In this document: piece after piece, positions 46,690-54,966 of the stretch | Layout: each line of letters starts with the position of its first letter | How positions within the stretch are numbered: position 1 is the first letter of the stretch | Assembly: GCF_034314105.1 (NCBI RefSeq) | Contig: NZ_JAVIWJ010000001.1 | Span: 560,501 to 624,500, forward strand | DNA length: 64,000 bases | Direction of reading: 5' to 3' | Origin: Pseudomonas sp. AB6 | GTDB taxonomy: Bacteria; Pseudomonadota; Gammaproteobacteria; Pseudomonadales; Pseudomonadaceae | Notes under the pieces: generated by a model | What the model saw: only the letters and a program-made list of their open reading frames with translations | What the model was told of the DNA's origin: nothing | Databases searched by the model: none | Program-made: the position numbers and the translations under genes

Positions 46690-47232
46690 TTAAACCATGC
46701 GTTTCACGGTGTCGTCACGCCGCACAAAGTGATGCCAGAGTGTCGCTATGATGTGCAAGCCAATCACGTAATAAAAAATCGTCCCGAGCAATACATGCAA
46801 CTCCTCAAGTGAGTCGGCGGTGGGTTGCGATAGGGCGAACGGCGAAGGTATTGACAGGGATGTCAGCGGAATAGGCACACTGCCGTCGCCCAGCCATACG
46901 CTAAACAAACCTAACAGCGGCTGAGCAAATAGAAAGGCATACAGCGCGTAATGCGACAAATTCGCAATGATCTGAAGAGTGCCTTGCAGCGGTGGGGTAA
47001 TTTTAGGAGGGGCGTTGCGGCGACGCTCGGCGACGCGGAAAAAAGCCATTAGTAAAATCAAGATTCCGACCCAGAAATGAGTCTGGGTCACGAACATTTT
47101 TGGGTCAGAACCTTTGGCGAACTGACTTCGACTAAGGATCAGGATGTATGCCAGAACGATCAGCGCAGCCATCACCCAGTGTAACCAGCGGGCTTTGGCG
47201 CTGTAGCGCGGGGTAAGCAAAGGTTGATTCAC
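46690..47232 (-). CDS. Cytochrome b561 (CybB-type)
   Basis: Four-helix inner-membrane haem b protein of about 180 residues that can oxidise ubiquinol. Helix 1 has ARWLHWVMAALIVLAYILI, helix 2 QTHFWVGILILLMAFFRVAERR, helix 3 LSHYALYAFLFAQPLLGLFSVW and helix 4 ELHVLLGTIFYYVIGLHIIATLWHHFVRRD; paired histidines across helices fit two haems. No ATG is available at the family's start: GTG 47232 is favoured because AAGGA lies about 11 bases upstream, with TTG 47250 as alternative. The C-terminal HHFxxRDDxxxRM is typical of CybB. It is transcribed alone. Confidence 0.87.
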   Translation of the reverse strand: MNQPLLTPRYSAKARWLHWVMAALIVLAYILILSRSQFAKGSDPKMFVTQTHFWVGILILLMAFFRVAERRRNAPPKITPPLQGTLQIIANLSHYALYAFLFAQPLLGLFSVWLGDGSVPIPLTSLSIPSPFALSQPTADSLEELHVLLGTIFYYVIGLHIIATLWHHFVRRDDTVKRMV

Positions 47233-47734
47233 AGTAGATTCCTTGGTCAATTATTTATGCAAAACGTGTGTATGCGCGAAATCGCGACGACTAACGTCAA
47301 GACCACCATGACAGGAAAACTGTCCGAACAAAAAGCGCAGCGGCCCTCTAGCGTTTTTTTTATGACGAACCTCCCGTAGCTCCGCTCAATTGGATGATAT
47401 TTCTAAGCACAAATCTATTTCTATATTTTATTCCCGACAGTTTTATCAGCATGCGAATCAACATCATTTAAAGTTTTTTTATAGCAATTAATACTTAAAA
47501 ATCATTTTGTCTGCTTTGACATTCACAGCCATTGGATCCAAGCTTTTAACGTTTCCTCGAATTTATTGGACAATCGGCATAGCCTTAATAGAAGCAAGCT
47601 AGCATTTTTGGTTATAAGCGTCGTATATAACCACCATGGATGAAAATTGCAGTGATCCATCGTTGCTGTTTGATTGATTCAATTAGACATTTTCGGGAAT
47701 TTACTTCTTTCCGCAACGTGAGCGAAAAAAAACC
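47233..47734. other. AT-rich intergenic region
   Basis: About 500 bases without a supported gene. It is clearly more AT-rich than the rest of the window, particularly 47390-47540 with long A and T runs, which suggests acquired DNA or a nucleoid-protein-bound promoter. A TTGACA-like hexamer occurs at 47516 but no convincing -10 element follows at the right distance. Confidence 0.6.
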
Positions 47735-48874
47735 ATGGACAGAAAGAAAGTTCTCATCGTGGGTGCTGGAAATCTATGCTTTCAACTGCTTCAGATGTTG
47801 GCGCTTCGCAACAATTTTCACCTATATGTGGCCAGTCGTAATCTGGAAAAAACCACCCGGCTCTGCAATTTAGTACAGCTGACGACCTTGCAACTTGAGG
47901 TGATGAGTTCGATTACCGCTGTTGAGGCGGACCTTAACGATATCTATAAGGTAGCCGATGTTCTTACCCGGATCAGGCCCGATGTCATTGTTAACTGCGC
48001 TTCATTGCACTCACGGCAGACAATTGACGAGCTACCTAGGTGTTATGGGTATGAGCTTGGGCTATCGCAACCAGGGCCTTGGTTACCGATGCACCTTGCT
48101 CCTGCTTACGACTTGATGCGAGCGGTCAAGTTGTCAGGGTCTCGGGCAATAACCGTCAATGCGGCGTTTCCTGATGCCGTTAACGCGGTATTGGATAAAG
48201 CCGGCTTGGCACCGGTGATAGGAGTGGGAACCGCAGCTAATATGGTTCCGGCTGTGCGCATGGCAATTGCGACGATGGCCTCGACCCCTGTCGATCAGGT
48301 TCAGGTCAAAATCGTCGGTAAACATTATTTCAGCCATTATCTACCGCAGGCGATGCTGCAAAAGCCGAGCGTTTGTAAGCTCTCCTACCGGATTAGCGGC
48401 ATGGAATGCTCAGGGCGGTTTTCAGATTCGGAGATTTTCCAGTGCGCCTTCGTGAACTTTCGTCACACCGGCGGGGTAGCCGGCCAGTCGCTTACGGCGG
48501 CTTCGGCGTTGACGGTGATTAACAGTATTGTTTCCTTTGACGAGGTAGAAGCTCACGCACCTGGTCCCAATGGCTTACCAGGAAGCTATCCTGTTCGGAT
48601 CGGCATGGGCAAAGTATTGCTTTCGCTGCCTCATGACGTTTCCCGCAACGACGCCATTAGTATCAATAATAAATGTCAGACCCGGGACGGGATTCACTCA
48701 ATAAACGCCGACGCTAGTGTCAATTTTGAGCGTGAACCCATGTCGATTATGGAAACGCTATTGGGCTTTTCTATGCCTCATATGAAGTTGCAGGATGTTC
48801 ATCAATGGTCAGACGAGCTGGGCCGCAAATACTGCGATTTTGCGAACCACGCCAAGCGCGCGGTCCGCAGTTGA
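47735..48874 (+). CDS. Orphan Rossmann-fold protein, saccharopine-dehydrogenase-like
   Basis: A 379-residue protein with an N-terminal dinucleotide-binding motif (KKVLIVGAGNLCFQLLQMLA), a strand-end ASRNLEK where the adenosine ribose or phosphate would bind, and DVIVNCASLHSRQTID, as in saccharopine-dehydrogenase-like and homospermidine-synthase-like proteins. The rest (ITVNAAFPDAVNAVL, VGVGTAANMVPAVR-like VIGVGTAANMVPAVRMAIAT) fits the same superfamily, which also includes enzymes of opine metallophore synthesis. I do not recognise the specific family. It has AT-rich upstream DNA, no operon partner and only a weak ribosome-binding site (GTGAGCG). Confidence 0.7.
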   Translation: MDRKKVLIVGAGNLCFQLLQMLALRNNFHLYVASRNLEKTTRLCNLVQLTTLQLEVMSSITAVEADLNDIYKVADVLTRIRPDVIVNCASLHSRQTIDELPRCYGYELGLSQPGPWLPMHLAPAYDLMRAVKLSGSRAITVNAAFPDAVNAVLDKAGLAPVIGVGTAANMVPAVRMAIATMASTPVDQVQVKIVGKHYFSHYLPQAMLQKPSVCKLSYRISGMECSGRFSDSEIFQCAFVNFRHTGGVAGQSLTAASALTVINSIVSFDEVEAHAPGPNGLPGSYPVRIGMGKVLLSLPHDVSRNDAISINNKCQTRDGIHSINADASVNFEREPMSIMETLLGFSMPHMKLQDVHQWSDELGRKYCDFANHAKRAVRS

Positions 48875-48905
48875 AAGGCGTCAGCGCGACGCGCTCGAAC
48901 AGAGA

Positions 48906-49412
48906 TTATTTGTTGTACTTGGCCTGTAACTGCTTGGCCATCTTCAAGTGATCCTGAAGCGTTGGTAAAGCTGCTTTAGCAAAAGCGGTCAGTTCTGGCG
49001 TTTTCGAGGTCTTGATTTCGTCCTGGAACAACTTGATGGTCGCTTGATGAGCCTTTACCTGGTTGGTGGTGTAAGCCTTATCGAAAGACCCGTCACGGTA
49101 GTTAAGAATCATCTTCTTGGCCTTGTCCATCATCTCGGCATCGCTGGCTGTTTTCAGGTTAAGCCCGGTGGCGATAGCGGCCAGTTTTTGATTAGCGTCG
49201 GTATGATCGGTGATCATCATCTGTGCAAAACTTTTAACGTCTGCTGATTTAGATTTATCCATGGCCAGTTGGCTAGTTTGGATTTCCGCCATGCCCTTGG
49301 CTGAAGCCTCTTCAACGAAAGTTTCGGGGGCCCCCGCATAAGCAGAAACCGTGGCTAAACTTAGCAGTAAGGCCAGGCCGGTGGCGCCAAGGGTGTGAGC
49401 ATGTAGTTTCAT
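48906..49412 (-). CDS. DUF4142 periplasmic protein
   Basis: Secreted protein of 168 residues with a signal peptide (MKLHAHTLGATGLALLLSLA then TVSAYA) and a helical, ferritin-like DUF4142 domain: KGMAEIQTSQLAMDKSKSADVKSFAQMMITDHTDANQKLAAIA. The Asp-His pair in MMITDHTDAN is the family signature. A start three codons earlier at 49421 is possible, but GAGG is better placed for 49412. The role is not established. It faces the orphan Rossmann gene tail to tail and lies downstream of the KGG gene, with a hairpin between. Confidence 0.85.
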   Translation of the reverse strand: MKLHAHTLGATGLALLLSLATVSAYAGAPETFVEEASAKGMAEIQTSQLAMDKSKSADVKSFAQMMITDHTDANQKLAAIATGLNLKTASDAEMMDKAKKMILNYRDGSFDKAYTTNQVKAHQATIKLFQDEIKTSKTPELTAFAKAALPTLQDHLKMAKQLQAKYNK

Positions 49413-49449
49413 AAGTTCCATACCTCAAGCCAATAAGGACCGCAGTCTC

Positions 49450-49480
49450 AAAAAAGGACGGGGATGATCCCGCCCTTTTT
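49450..49480. terminator. Terminator hairpin between the KGG gene and DUF4142 gene
   Basis: AAAAAGG-A-CGGG paired with CCCG-C-CCTTTTT, with one A/C mismatch and a loop of about six bases. A-runs and T-runs on either side allow it to act on both strands. Confidence 0.75.
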
Positions 49481-49520
49481 ATACATAAAAAATAAATAAA
49501 CAGCCCTTCCAAGCGCTTAT

Positions 49521-49667
49521 TTATTTATGCCCGCTCGAACTTCCGCCCTTTTTTCCGGCTTCGGAAGCCTTTTCACGATCATTGGCAAAGTTGCCACCCG
49601 AGCCGCTGCCTTTTTTGTTGGTATCAGATTGTTTGCTATCGCCAGCTGGTTTTTTGCTGTTTGGCAT
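49521..49667 (-). CDS. Small KGG-motif stress-type protein (YciG-like)
   Basis: A 48-residue hydrophilic protein, MPNSKKPAGDSKQSDTNKKG followed by SGSGGNFANDREKASEAGKK and GGSSSGHK. The GNFANDREKASEAGKKGG block is the KGG repeat of stress-induced bacterial proteins such as YciG and the plant seed group. Only one copy of the repeat is present. It is below the usual length for automatic gene calling. The TAA at 49523-49521 is followed by a hairpin before the DUF4142 gene. Function is unknown; the family is linked to general stress response. Confidence 0.8.
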   Translation of the reverse strand: MPNSKKPAGDSKQSDTNKKGSGSGGNFANDREKASEAGKKGGSSSGHK

Positions 49668-49888
49668 GATCAATCAACCTCGAATGTGGAGTCGGTAACG
49701 AGGATTAGCCCTCGTCAATGTGTGAAGTCGTTCAGCGAAAATGGTTTAAACATTTAGCCGGGCAGCCGATAGACGGTATAGGGCGAATTTGCTGAATCGA
49801 TTTCACTACTGGAACGAGTGATATTCGTTGAACCCGCGCGGATTACAGGTTTCATACGGGATGATATCGGACACTGAGTATCGGACAG

Positions 49889-50806
49889 ATGAGCGAGATT
49901 CGCATCGGTATTTCTGGGTGGCGTTACGTGCCTTGGCGGGGTGATTTTTATCCCGAAAAACTGACTCAAAAAAATGAGCTCAAATTTGCTTCCCGCGCTG
50001 TGAACAGTATTGAAATAAACGGTTCATTCTATTCCTTGCAGTCGCCGGACCTTTACTCCCGTTGGGGGGCCGACGCCCCCGACAACTTTGTATTCAGCAT
50101 TAAAGGTCCGCGATTTATCACCCACGTTCGACGCCTTGACGAAGTTGAAATACCGGTGGCTAATTTCTTCGCTTCTGGCATCTTTCAACTCAAACAGAAA
50201 TTAGGCCCGATTCTTTGGCAATTTCCCCCTTCATTTAAATTCAATGTAGAAAAATTCGAACATTTTTTGTCATTACTGCCGCATACCACGATGCAAGCTA
50301 AGGCCTGCGCGAAACAATGTGATGAGCGTATGAAAAAACCTGATTATCTGGATATACCCAGTACTGGGACCGTGCGTCATGCCGTGGAAATACGAAACGC
50401 GAGTTTTGCCACCGATGAATTTATCGCGCTGTTACGCAAATACAATGTGGCGTTAGTGGTCGCGGATACGGCGGGTAAATGGCCCTACCTGGAAGACCTC
50501 ACCAGCGATTTCGTCTACCTGCGGTTGCACGGCGAAAAGGCACTTTATGAAAGCGGCTATACGCCGGCTGCGATCACGCGTTGGGGCGATCGTATCGACG
50601 CTTGGCATCGGGGGACGCAGCCCAAAGATGCACACTTGGTCAGCACCAAGAGCGCACTCAAGCGAAAAGCTCGCGATGTTTATTGCTATTTCGATAACGA
50701 CATCAAGGTCCGCGCGCCGTATGACGCTCGTAAACTGCTCGAACGGTTTGGCTTGGCAGAGGGGCTTGAAGTGGCGCCGGGTGATATGCGAGGCGTTAAT
50801 TTTTAG
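49889..50806 (+). CDS. DUF72 family protein
   Basis: TIM-barrel protein of 305 residues of the DUF72 (YecE-like) family. Signature blocks are IGISGWRYVPWRGDFYPE, NSIEINGSFYSLQSPDLYSRW, FVFSIKGPRFITHVRRL, GPILWQFPPSFKFN and FVYLRLHGEKALYESGY. Activity is not established for the family. It is followed by the EEP remnant and the ClsB-like gene on the same strand, only 25 bases ahead of the remnant region. Confidence 0.88.
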   Translation: MSEIRIGISGWRYVPWRGDFYPEKLTQKNELKFASRAVNSIEINGSFYSLQSPDLYSRWGADAPDNFVFSIKGPRFITHVRRLDEVEIPVANFFASGIFQLKQKLGPILWQFPPSFKFNVEKFEHFLSLLPHTTMQAKACAKQCDERMKKPDYLDIPSTGTVRHAVEIRNASFATDEFIALLRKYNVALVVADTAGKWPYLEDLTSDFVYLRLHGEKALYESGYTPAAITRWGDRIDAWHRGTQPKDAHLVSTKSALKRKARDVYCYFDNDIKVRAPYDARKLLERFGLAEGLEVAPGDMRGVNF

Positions 50807-50831
50807 TCGTTTCACCCTATTGCGCAGGCAG

Positions 50832-50963
50832 GGCTGGCCTGTGCTGATGCGACTGGATCGGATTTCTGCGCAATGCTACGACCTGTTTAACCAAGGCCCT
50901 GATCATCGACCTTGGTCCCATCTTTCTGGCCGCGCGCCATCGGCGGTGGAGGTGCGTTTGTGA
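50832..50963 (+). pseudogene. C-terminal remnant of an endonuclease/exonuclease/phosphatase (EEP) family gene
   Basis: The frame ending at TGA 50961-50963 reads GWPVLMRLDRISAQCYDLFN then QGPDHRPWSHLSGRAPSAVE and VRL. This fits the end of EEP-family proteins, where LDRIYxRG is followed by WxxLSDHAPL; the catalytic SDH motif is altered to SGR. The stop overlaps the GTG of the ClsB-like gene (GTGA), the overlap expected for the common EEP-clsB operon of Pseudomonas. The N-terminal 200 or so residues are absent and the DUF72 gene precedes it. I infer deletion of the partner gene. Confidence 0.55.
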
Positions 50964-52201
50964 AACTCTCCTGTGCCCAATATCAATGGCGTGACGGTAA
51001 CTCAGCGCAGTTGCTAATCAATGGCGAAGATTTTTTCGCCCAAGTAGTTGATTGCATTCGGGCCGCGCGAAAAGAGGTACTGCTAGAAACGTTCATCATC
51101 GTTCAGGACCGGGTAGGAGAAGCATTACAGCAAGCGTTGATCGAGGCGGCTTTGCGCGGTGTACGGGTAGTGTTAACGATGGACGATTACGGCACCTCGG
51201 ATTTGAATCCGGAGTTTTTGGCACAACTGCTCCGTGCCGGGGTGCTTGTGGAGTTGTTCGGCCAGCGCTCGCAAATGCTGGGTAAACGGACTCAGCTGTT
51301 TTACCGCTTGCATCGCAAAATTGTGGTAATCGATGCAGAACTGGCCCTGATTGGTAGCCCCAACTATAGCCTTGATCACATGAGCGACACCGGTCCGACA
51401 GCCAAGCAAGATTACGCACTGTTGGTACGCGGCCCCGTGGTTGCGGACATCTATCAGTCCAGCCTGAGCCTTGTCAGGTCCGCAACGCGTGGCGCAATGA
51501 GACCCTTACACGTCGTTCAGCATCAGACTGGCAGTGCCCGGATGCTGTTAGCCGTTCGCGACAATACAGAGCACACCGCCGACATTGAAGAGCAATACAT
51601 GCTGGCGATTCGAAATGCCAACCAGCGGGTCACTATTGCCAATGCATGTTTTTTTCCCAGTTATCGATTTTTGCGAGAACTGCGAAACGCGGCGCGCCGT
51701 GGGGTCAAAGTGAATCTGATCTTGCAGGGGCAACCGGACCTGCCCCTGGTTCGGATGTGCTCGCGCATGCTGTATGCCTACCTGCTGCGTGAGGGCGTGA
51801 TCCTCCACGAATTCACGCAACGGGTGCTACACGGTAACGTGGCGTTGATTGATCAGGAGTGGTCCACCGTGGGCTCAAGTAATCTTGACCCTTTGAGCCT
51901 GTCATTGAACCTTGAAGCGAACCTGTTCATCCGTGATCAGGCTCTTAACCAGAAATTGCACAAACACTTGCGTGAATTGATGTTGACACAATGCCGGCAA
52001 GTAACGCTTCAGCAGGCCAGACGCCGGGAGTGGTGGCGTGCTCCGTTGATTTTTCTGTGCTTTCACTTCCTGCGGCATTTTCCAGCCGTCGCCGGTTTGC
52101 TACCCGCACACGCTTTGCGGCTCAAACCGTTAAGCGTGGCAGGATCTGCGGTTGAGTCGGCACCGCAAGTCAGACAGGATGATCGCGAAGAATCGTTGTG
52201 A
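50960..52201 (+). CDS. clsB: Cardiolipin synthase B-like phospholipase D family protein with altered second HKD motif
   Basis: Membrane-associated protein of about 413 residues related to ClsB, which makes cardiolipin from phosphatidylglycerol and a second phospholipid. Two phospholipase D domains are present. The first active-site motif is intact, HRKIVVID (His118, Lys120, Asp125), but the second reads HGNVALID (His291, Asn293, Asp298), so the Lys of HxK is Asn. The following VGSSNLDPLSL is normal. The start is taken as GTG 50960, overlapping the EEP remnant; a longer in-frame ATG at 50912 is less likely. The C-terminal hydrophobic stretch (WWRAPLIFLCFHFLRHF) fits membrane attachment. Activity may be reduced or changed. 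Confidence 0.8.
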   Translation: MKLSCAQYQWRDGNSAQLLINGEDFFAQVVDCIRAARKEVLLETFIIVQDRVGEALQQALIEAALRGVRVVLTMDDYGTSDLNPEFLAQLLRAGVLVELFGQRSQMLGKRTQLFYRLHRKIVVIDAELALIGSPNYSLDHMSDTGPTAKQDYALLVRGPVVADIYQSSLSLVRSATRGAMRPLHVVQHQTGSARMLLAVRDNTEHTADIEEQYMLAIRNANQRVTIANACFFPSYRFLRELRNAARRGVKVNLILQGQPDLPLVRMCSRMLYAYLLREGVILHEFTQRVLHGNVALIDQEWSTVGSSNLDPLSLSLNLEANLFIRDQALNQKLHKHLRELMLTQCRQVTLQQARRREWWRAPLIFLCFHFLRHFPAVAGLLPAHALRLKPLSVAGSAVESAPQVRQDDREESL

Positions 52202-52236
52202 ACAGTTAAGCCTGTCCGTTACGTTCACCCTCAATC

Positions 52237-53553
52237 TCAACTCATTTCCTGGCGAGCAAACATCTTCACTGCCGCCACAGCTTCGCTGGCGCCAGCGCTG
52301 ATCTGCACAATGACCGATCCCGCCTGGTCGGCCAGTTCAACACCGCGGCTGGCAGTCGACCGCGTATTGTCCATGCTGCTAATGGCCAACTGGGTTTCGG
52401 TCTGGATGACTTGGATCATCTCCGAAATTTCCGCTGTTGAGCGGCTGGTACGCGCTGCCAGTTGGCGCACTTCGTCGGCGACCACCGCGAACCCGCGTCC
52501 TTGATCACCGGCCCGCGCAGCTTCGATAGCGGCGTTGAGGGCCAGCAAGTTGGTCTGGTCTGCAATGCTGCGAATCGTGTTGACGATGGCGGTAATCTGA
52601 TTCGAGCGCTCACCCAGTTGGGCAACGATTCGAGAGGAGTCTTCAATATTTAGCGATATTTGGCGCATTTCACTCGCCGCTTGTTGAATGACTCGGGTGC
52701 CTACCTCCGCGACCTTCTGAGTTTCAATAGAGATGTGATAAGCCTGAGCGGCGCTACGGGCGTCTTGCTCGTGTTTTACAACTCGGTCGGTGATGTCAGA
52801 TGCAAACTTGACCACTTTGTTCAGATTGCCGCGGGCGTCATATACCGGGTTATAGCTAGCTTCCAGCCAAACGGTCTGACCATGTTTGTCCATGCGCTTG
52901 AACTGTCCGCTGAAAAATTCACCTTTGTTCAGCCTGCGCCAGAATTCTTCGTAGTCGGTTGAGTTGATGACCTCGGGTGGGCAGAACATCCGGTGGTGTT
53001 TGCCTTTTAATTCGCTGAGGCTATAGCCCATCCGCTTCAGGAAGTTTTCGTTAGCGGTCAAAATTTGTCCACTGGGCTCGAACTCAATCTCAACCATCGC
53101 GCGATCGAAAGCCTGAAGTTTGTTTTTTGTTTCGTTTTCGGTTTGAATTTTCTCAGTTACATCCATGGCGTACTTGACGATTTTAACCACTTTGCCGGAT
53201 GCATCCTTAACGGGACTATAGCTCGCTTCAAGCCAGACCGGCTCGCCGTCACCCGCAACCCGAAGGAAGGTCGACGTCACGAAATCACCGGCCCTTAAAC
53301 GCGCCCACAGTTGAGCATAGTCACTGCTACGCACATATTCAGGTGTGCAGAAATGCCGATGTTCTTTACCGATCAGATCCTCTTTACGATAGCGCATGGT
53401 GTTTAAAAAGTTTTCATTGGCGCTCAAGACAACGCCATTTAAGTCGAACTCAATACTTGCCATAGAACGATCGATGGCTTGTAACAAACTCGTCTGTTGA
53501 GCAATGACATGCTGCAGATCCTGTATAACTTTTTTATGCGCGTTGAATAGCAT
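52237..53553 (-). CDS. bdlA: Soluble PAS-PAS-chemoreceptor protein, BdlA-like
   Basis: Cytosolic sensor of 438 residues without membrane segments, with two PAS domains (about 25-132 and 148-254) and a methyl-accepting signalling domain (about 275-430) with the hairpin [33 protein letters not shown]. This is the domain order of BdlA, the Pseudomonas aeruginosa biofilm dispersion regulator, and of aerotaxis-type sensors. The two PAS domains are similar to each other (FLNTMRYR / [22 protein letters not shown] / [14 protein letters not shown]). Tyr238 lies in NPVYDA, the position discussed for BdlA processing. No operon partner is visible. Confidence 0.85.
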   Translation of the reverse strand: MLFNAHKKVIQDLQHVIAQQTSLLQAIDRSMASIEFDLNGVVLSANENFLNTMRYRKEDLIGKEHRHFCTPEYVRSSDYAQLWARLRAGDFVTSTFLRVAGDGEPVWLEASYSPVKDASGKVVKIVKYAMDVTEKIQTENETKNKLQAFDRAMVEIEFEPSGQILTANENFLKRMGYSLSELKGKHHRMFCPPEVINSTDYEEFWRRLNKGEFFSGQFKRMDKHGQTVWLEASYNPVYDARGNLNKVVKFASDITDRVVKHEQDARSAAQAYHISIETQKVAEVGTRVIQQAASEMRQISLNIEDSSRIVAQLGERSNQITAIVNTIRSIADQTNLLALNAAIEAARAGDQGRGFAVVADEVRQLAARTSRSTAEISEMIQVIQTETQLAISSMDNTRSTASRGVELADQAGSVIVQISAGASEAVAAVKMFARQEMS

Positions 53554-53781
53554 GCTGAACTCGACTCAGGAAAACGGTAGGGAGGTAACAAGTTCCTGGT
53601 ACATGGTCAACCGGGCGGAGTGCGGCCTACTGCGTTGCCTGTCGCAAGAAAGCTATCATACGTGCGGTTCTACAAAAATCGCCATAATTAGTTGTACAAA
53701 AAAACAACTCTGTACAACTGAATATGCGTTTGAATAGTTTTCTAATGTTTGGAATAGGTTGAGTGCCGCGTACGGGTGTAA

Positions 53782-54681
53782 TTAATCATCAAACCCAACC
53801 TGCTCGTGTATTTGATCAACCTTCAACTCCAGTCGATAGGCGACCGCTATGAATAATGCCTGACACAAGCACAGCGTTGCACTGAGCGAGCGGAATGCAA
53901 AGGAACTGCCTTCGTTAACCAGTAACACTGCGTTGGCGCGTTTGGCCAACGGCGAGAGGTTGCTGTCTGTAATGATCAAGGTCTTGGCCTGATTGTGTTG
54001 AGCGATTCGCAAGCAATGCTGTGTTTCTTTGCCGTATGGGGTAAAGCTAATGGCGATTACCAAATCGTTGGCGCGTACGCTGCGCATCTGTTCGCGGTAG
54101 CTGCCACCTAGACCGGAAATCAGATGGATGCGTTTGTTGGTGTGTTGCAGGTTGTACACCAAGTAGTCGGCCACCGCGAAAGAGCGGCGCACCCCAACCA
54201 CGTAAATATTGTCAGCGTTAACGACTAAATCTACCGCTGTGTCGAACACCACGTCGTCCAACTCGGCACCCAACCGTTCCAACCCGGACAGCGTCGCATT
54301 CACGCACTCGCGCGCAAGATCTCCACCGCTGGCTTTTTGCGACTTATTGGCGATCATGTTGCGGATTCGCTGTTGGTAGTTTTGAGCAGGCGTGGTTTTG
54401 TGGGTGTAGGCCTCACGAAACAACGCTTGCATTTCGCTGAAGCCACTGAAGCTAAAGCGTTGGGAGAACCGCACGATGGCTGATGGATGAACTTCGCATT
54501 CACGGGCAATATCGCTGATCCGGTCAACCATGATCCGGTCGCTTTGCTGAGTCATATAGGTCGCGATACGTTTGAGCTGACGCGGCAAGCTCTCGTATTC
54601 GGTGGTGATCAGCTTGAGCAGGCTTTCGGCATTCAAAGGCGTATCGGCACTGGTTACTGTCTGCTGATCGATGCTGGACAT
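53782..54681 (-). CDS. iolR: RpiR/MurR-family regulator of inositol catabolism
   Basis: Regulator of 299 residues with an N-terminal RpiR helix-turn-helix domain (LLKLITTEYESLPRQLKRIATYMTQ, then VDRISDIARECEVHPSAIVRFSQRFSFSGFSEMQALFRE) and a C-terminal SIS sugar-isomerase domain (VFDTAVDLVVNADNIYVVGVRRSFAVADYLVYNLQH and ISFTPYGKETQHCLRIAQ) that would bind an inositol-pathway intermediate. The start at 54681 has AAGGAA seven bases upstream; the in-frame ATG at 54741 adds 20 residues without domain content. It is divergent from the iol catabolic genes, and the GGAA-N6-TTCC sites lie in between. It probably represses them. Confidence 0.9.
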   Translation of the reverse strand: MSSIDQQTVTSADTPLNAESLLKLITTEYESLPRQLKRIATYMTQQSDRIMVDRISDIARECEVHPSAIVRFSQRFSFSGFSEMQALFREAYTHKTTPAQNYQQRIRNMIANKSQKASGGDLARECVNATLSGLERLGAELDDVVFDTAVDLVVNADNIYVVGVRRSFAVADYLVYNLQHTNKRIHLISGLGGSYREQMRSVRANDLVIAISFTPYGKETQHCLRIAQHNQAKTLIITDSNLSPLAKRANAVLLVNEGSSFAFRSLSATLCLCQALFIAVAYRLELKVDQIHEQVGFDD

Positions 54682-54813
54682 ACGGTGGTTCCTTCTCAGA
54701 CTTGTTCTTATAAGGCGCGGCCGGACAGGCGAGGCGCCCATGCCCCTGACAATGGACGGCTTAGTTTACAGGGCTGGCTATTTATAGCCTCGCCTCTTTA
54801 GGACCATGTGCTG

Positions 54814-54834
54814 TTCCATTACACATTAATGGAA
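54814..54834. promoter_or_regulatory. Inverted repeat 1 in the iolR-iolC region
   Basis: Arms TTCCATTA and TAATGGAA with a five-base spacer, perfect over eight bases. It overlaps the next repeat by five bases and lies between the two divergent starts. Confidence 0.65.
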
Positions 54835-54845
54835 AAAATATTCCA
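54830..54845. promoter_or_regulatory. Candidate IolR operator (TGGAA-N6-TTCCA)
   Basis: Palindrome TGGAA, six-base spacer AAAATA, TTCCA. The GGAA-N6-TTCC pattern is, from memory, that reported for the RpiR-type IolR of Sinorhizobium meliloti. It is placed 121 bases upstream of iolC and shares sequence with inverted repeat 1. Confidence 0.75.
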
Positions 54846-54966
54846 CATAAATAATTTATAGAATAAATATTGATTGACGCCACGAGACGTTCTAGTCTGC
54901 ATCTACCCAAAGCGATGCGTGCGCCCTCGCGTGAATCGCAGGCTGATAAAAATAATAGGAGCCAGC

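Noticed and set aside
47640..47873. 77-codon frame upstream of and overlapping the orphan Rossmann gene
   Set aside because: The overlapping frame at 47735 has the NAD-binding motif; this one shows none.
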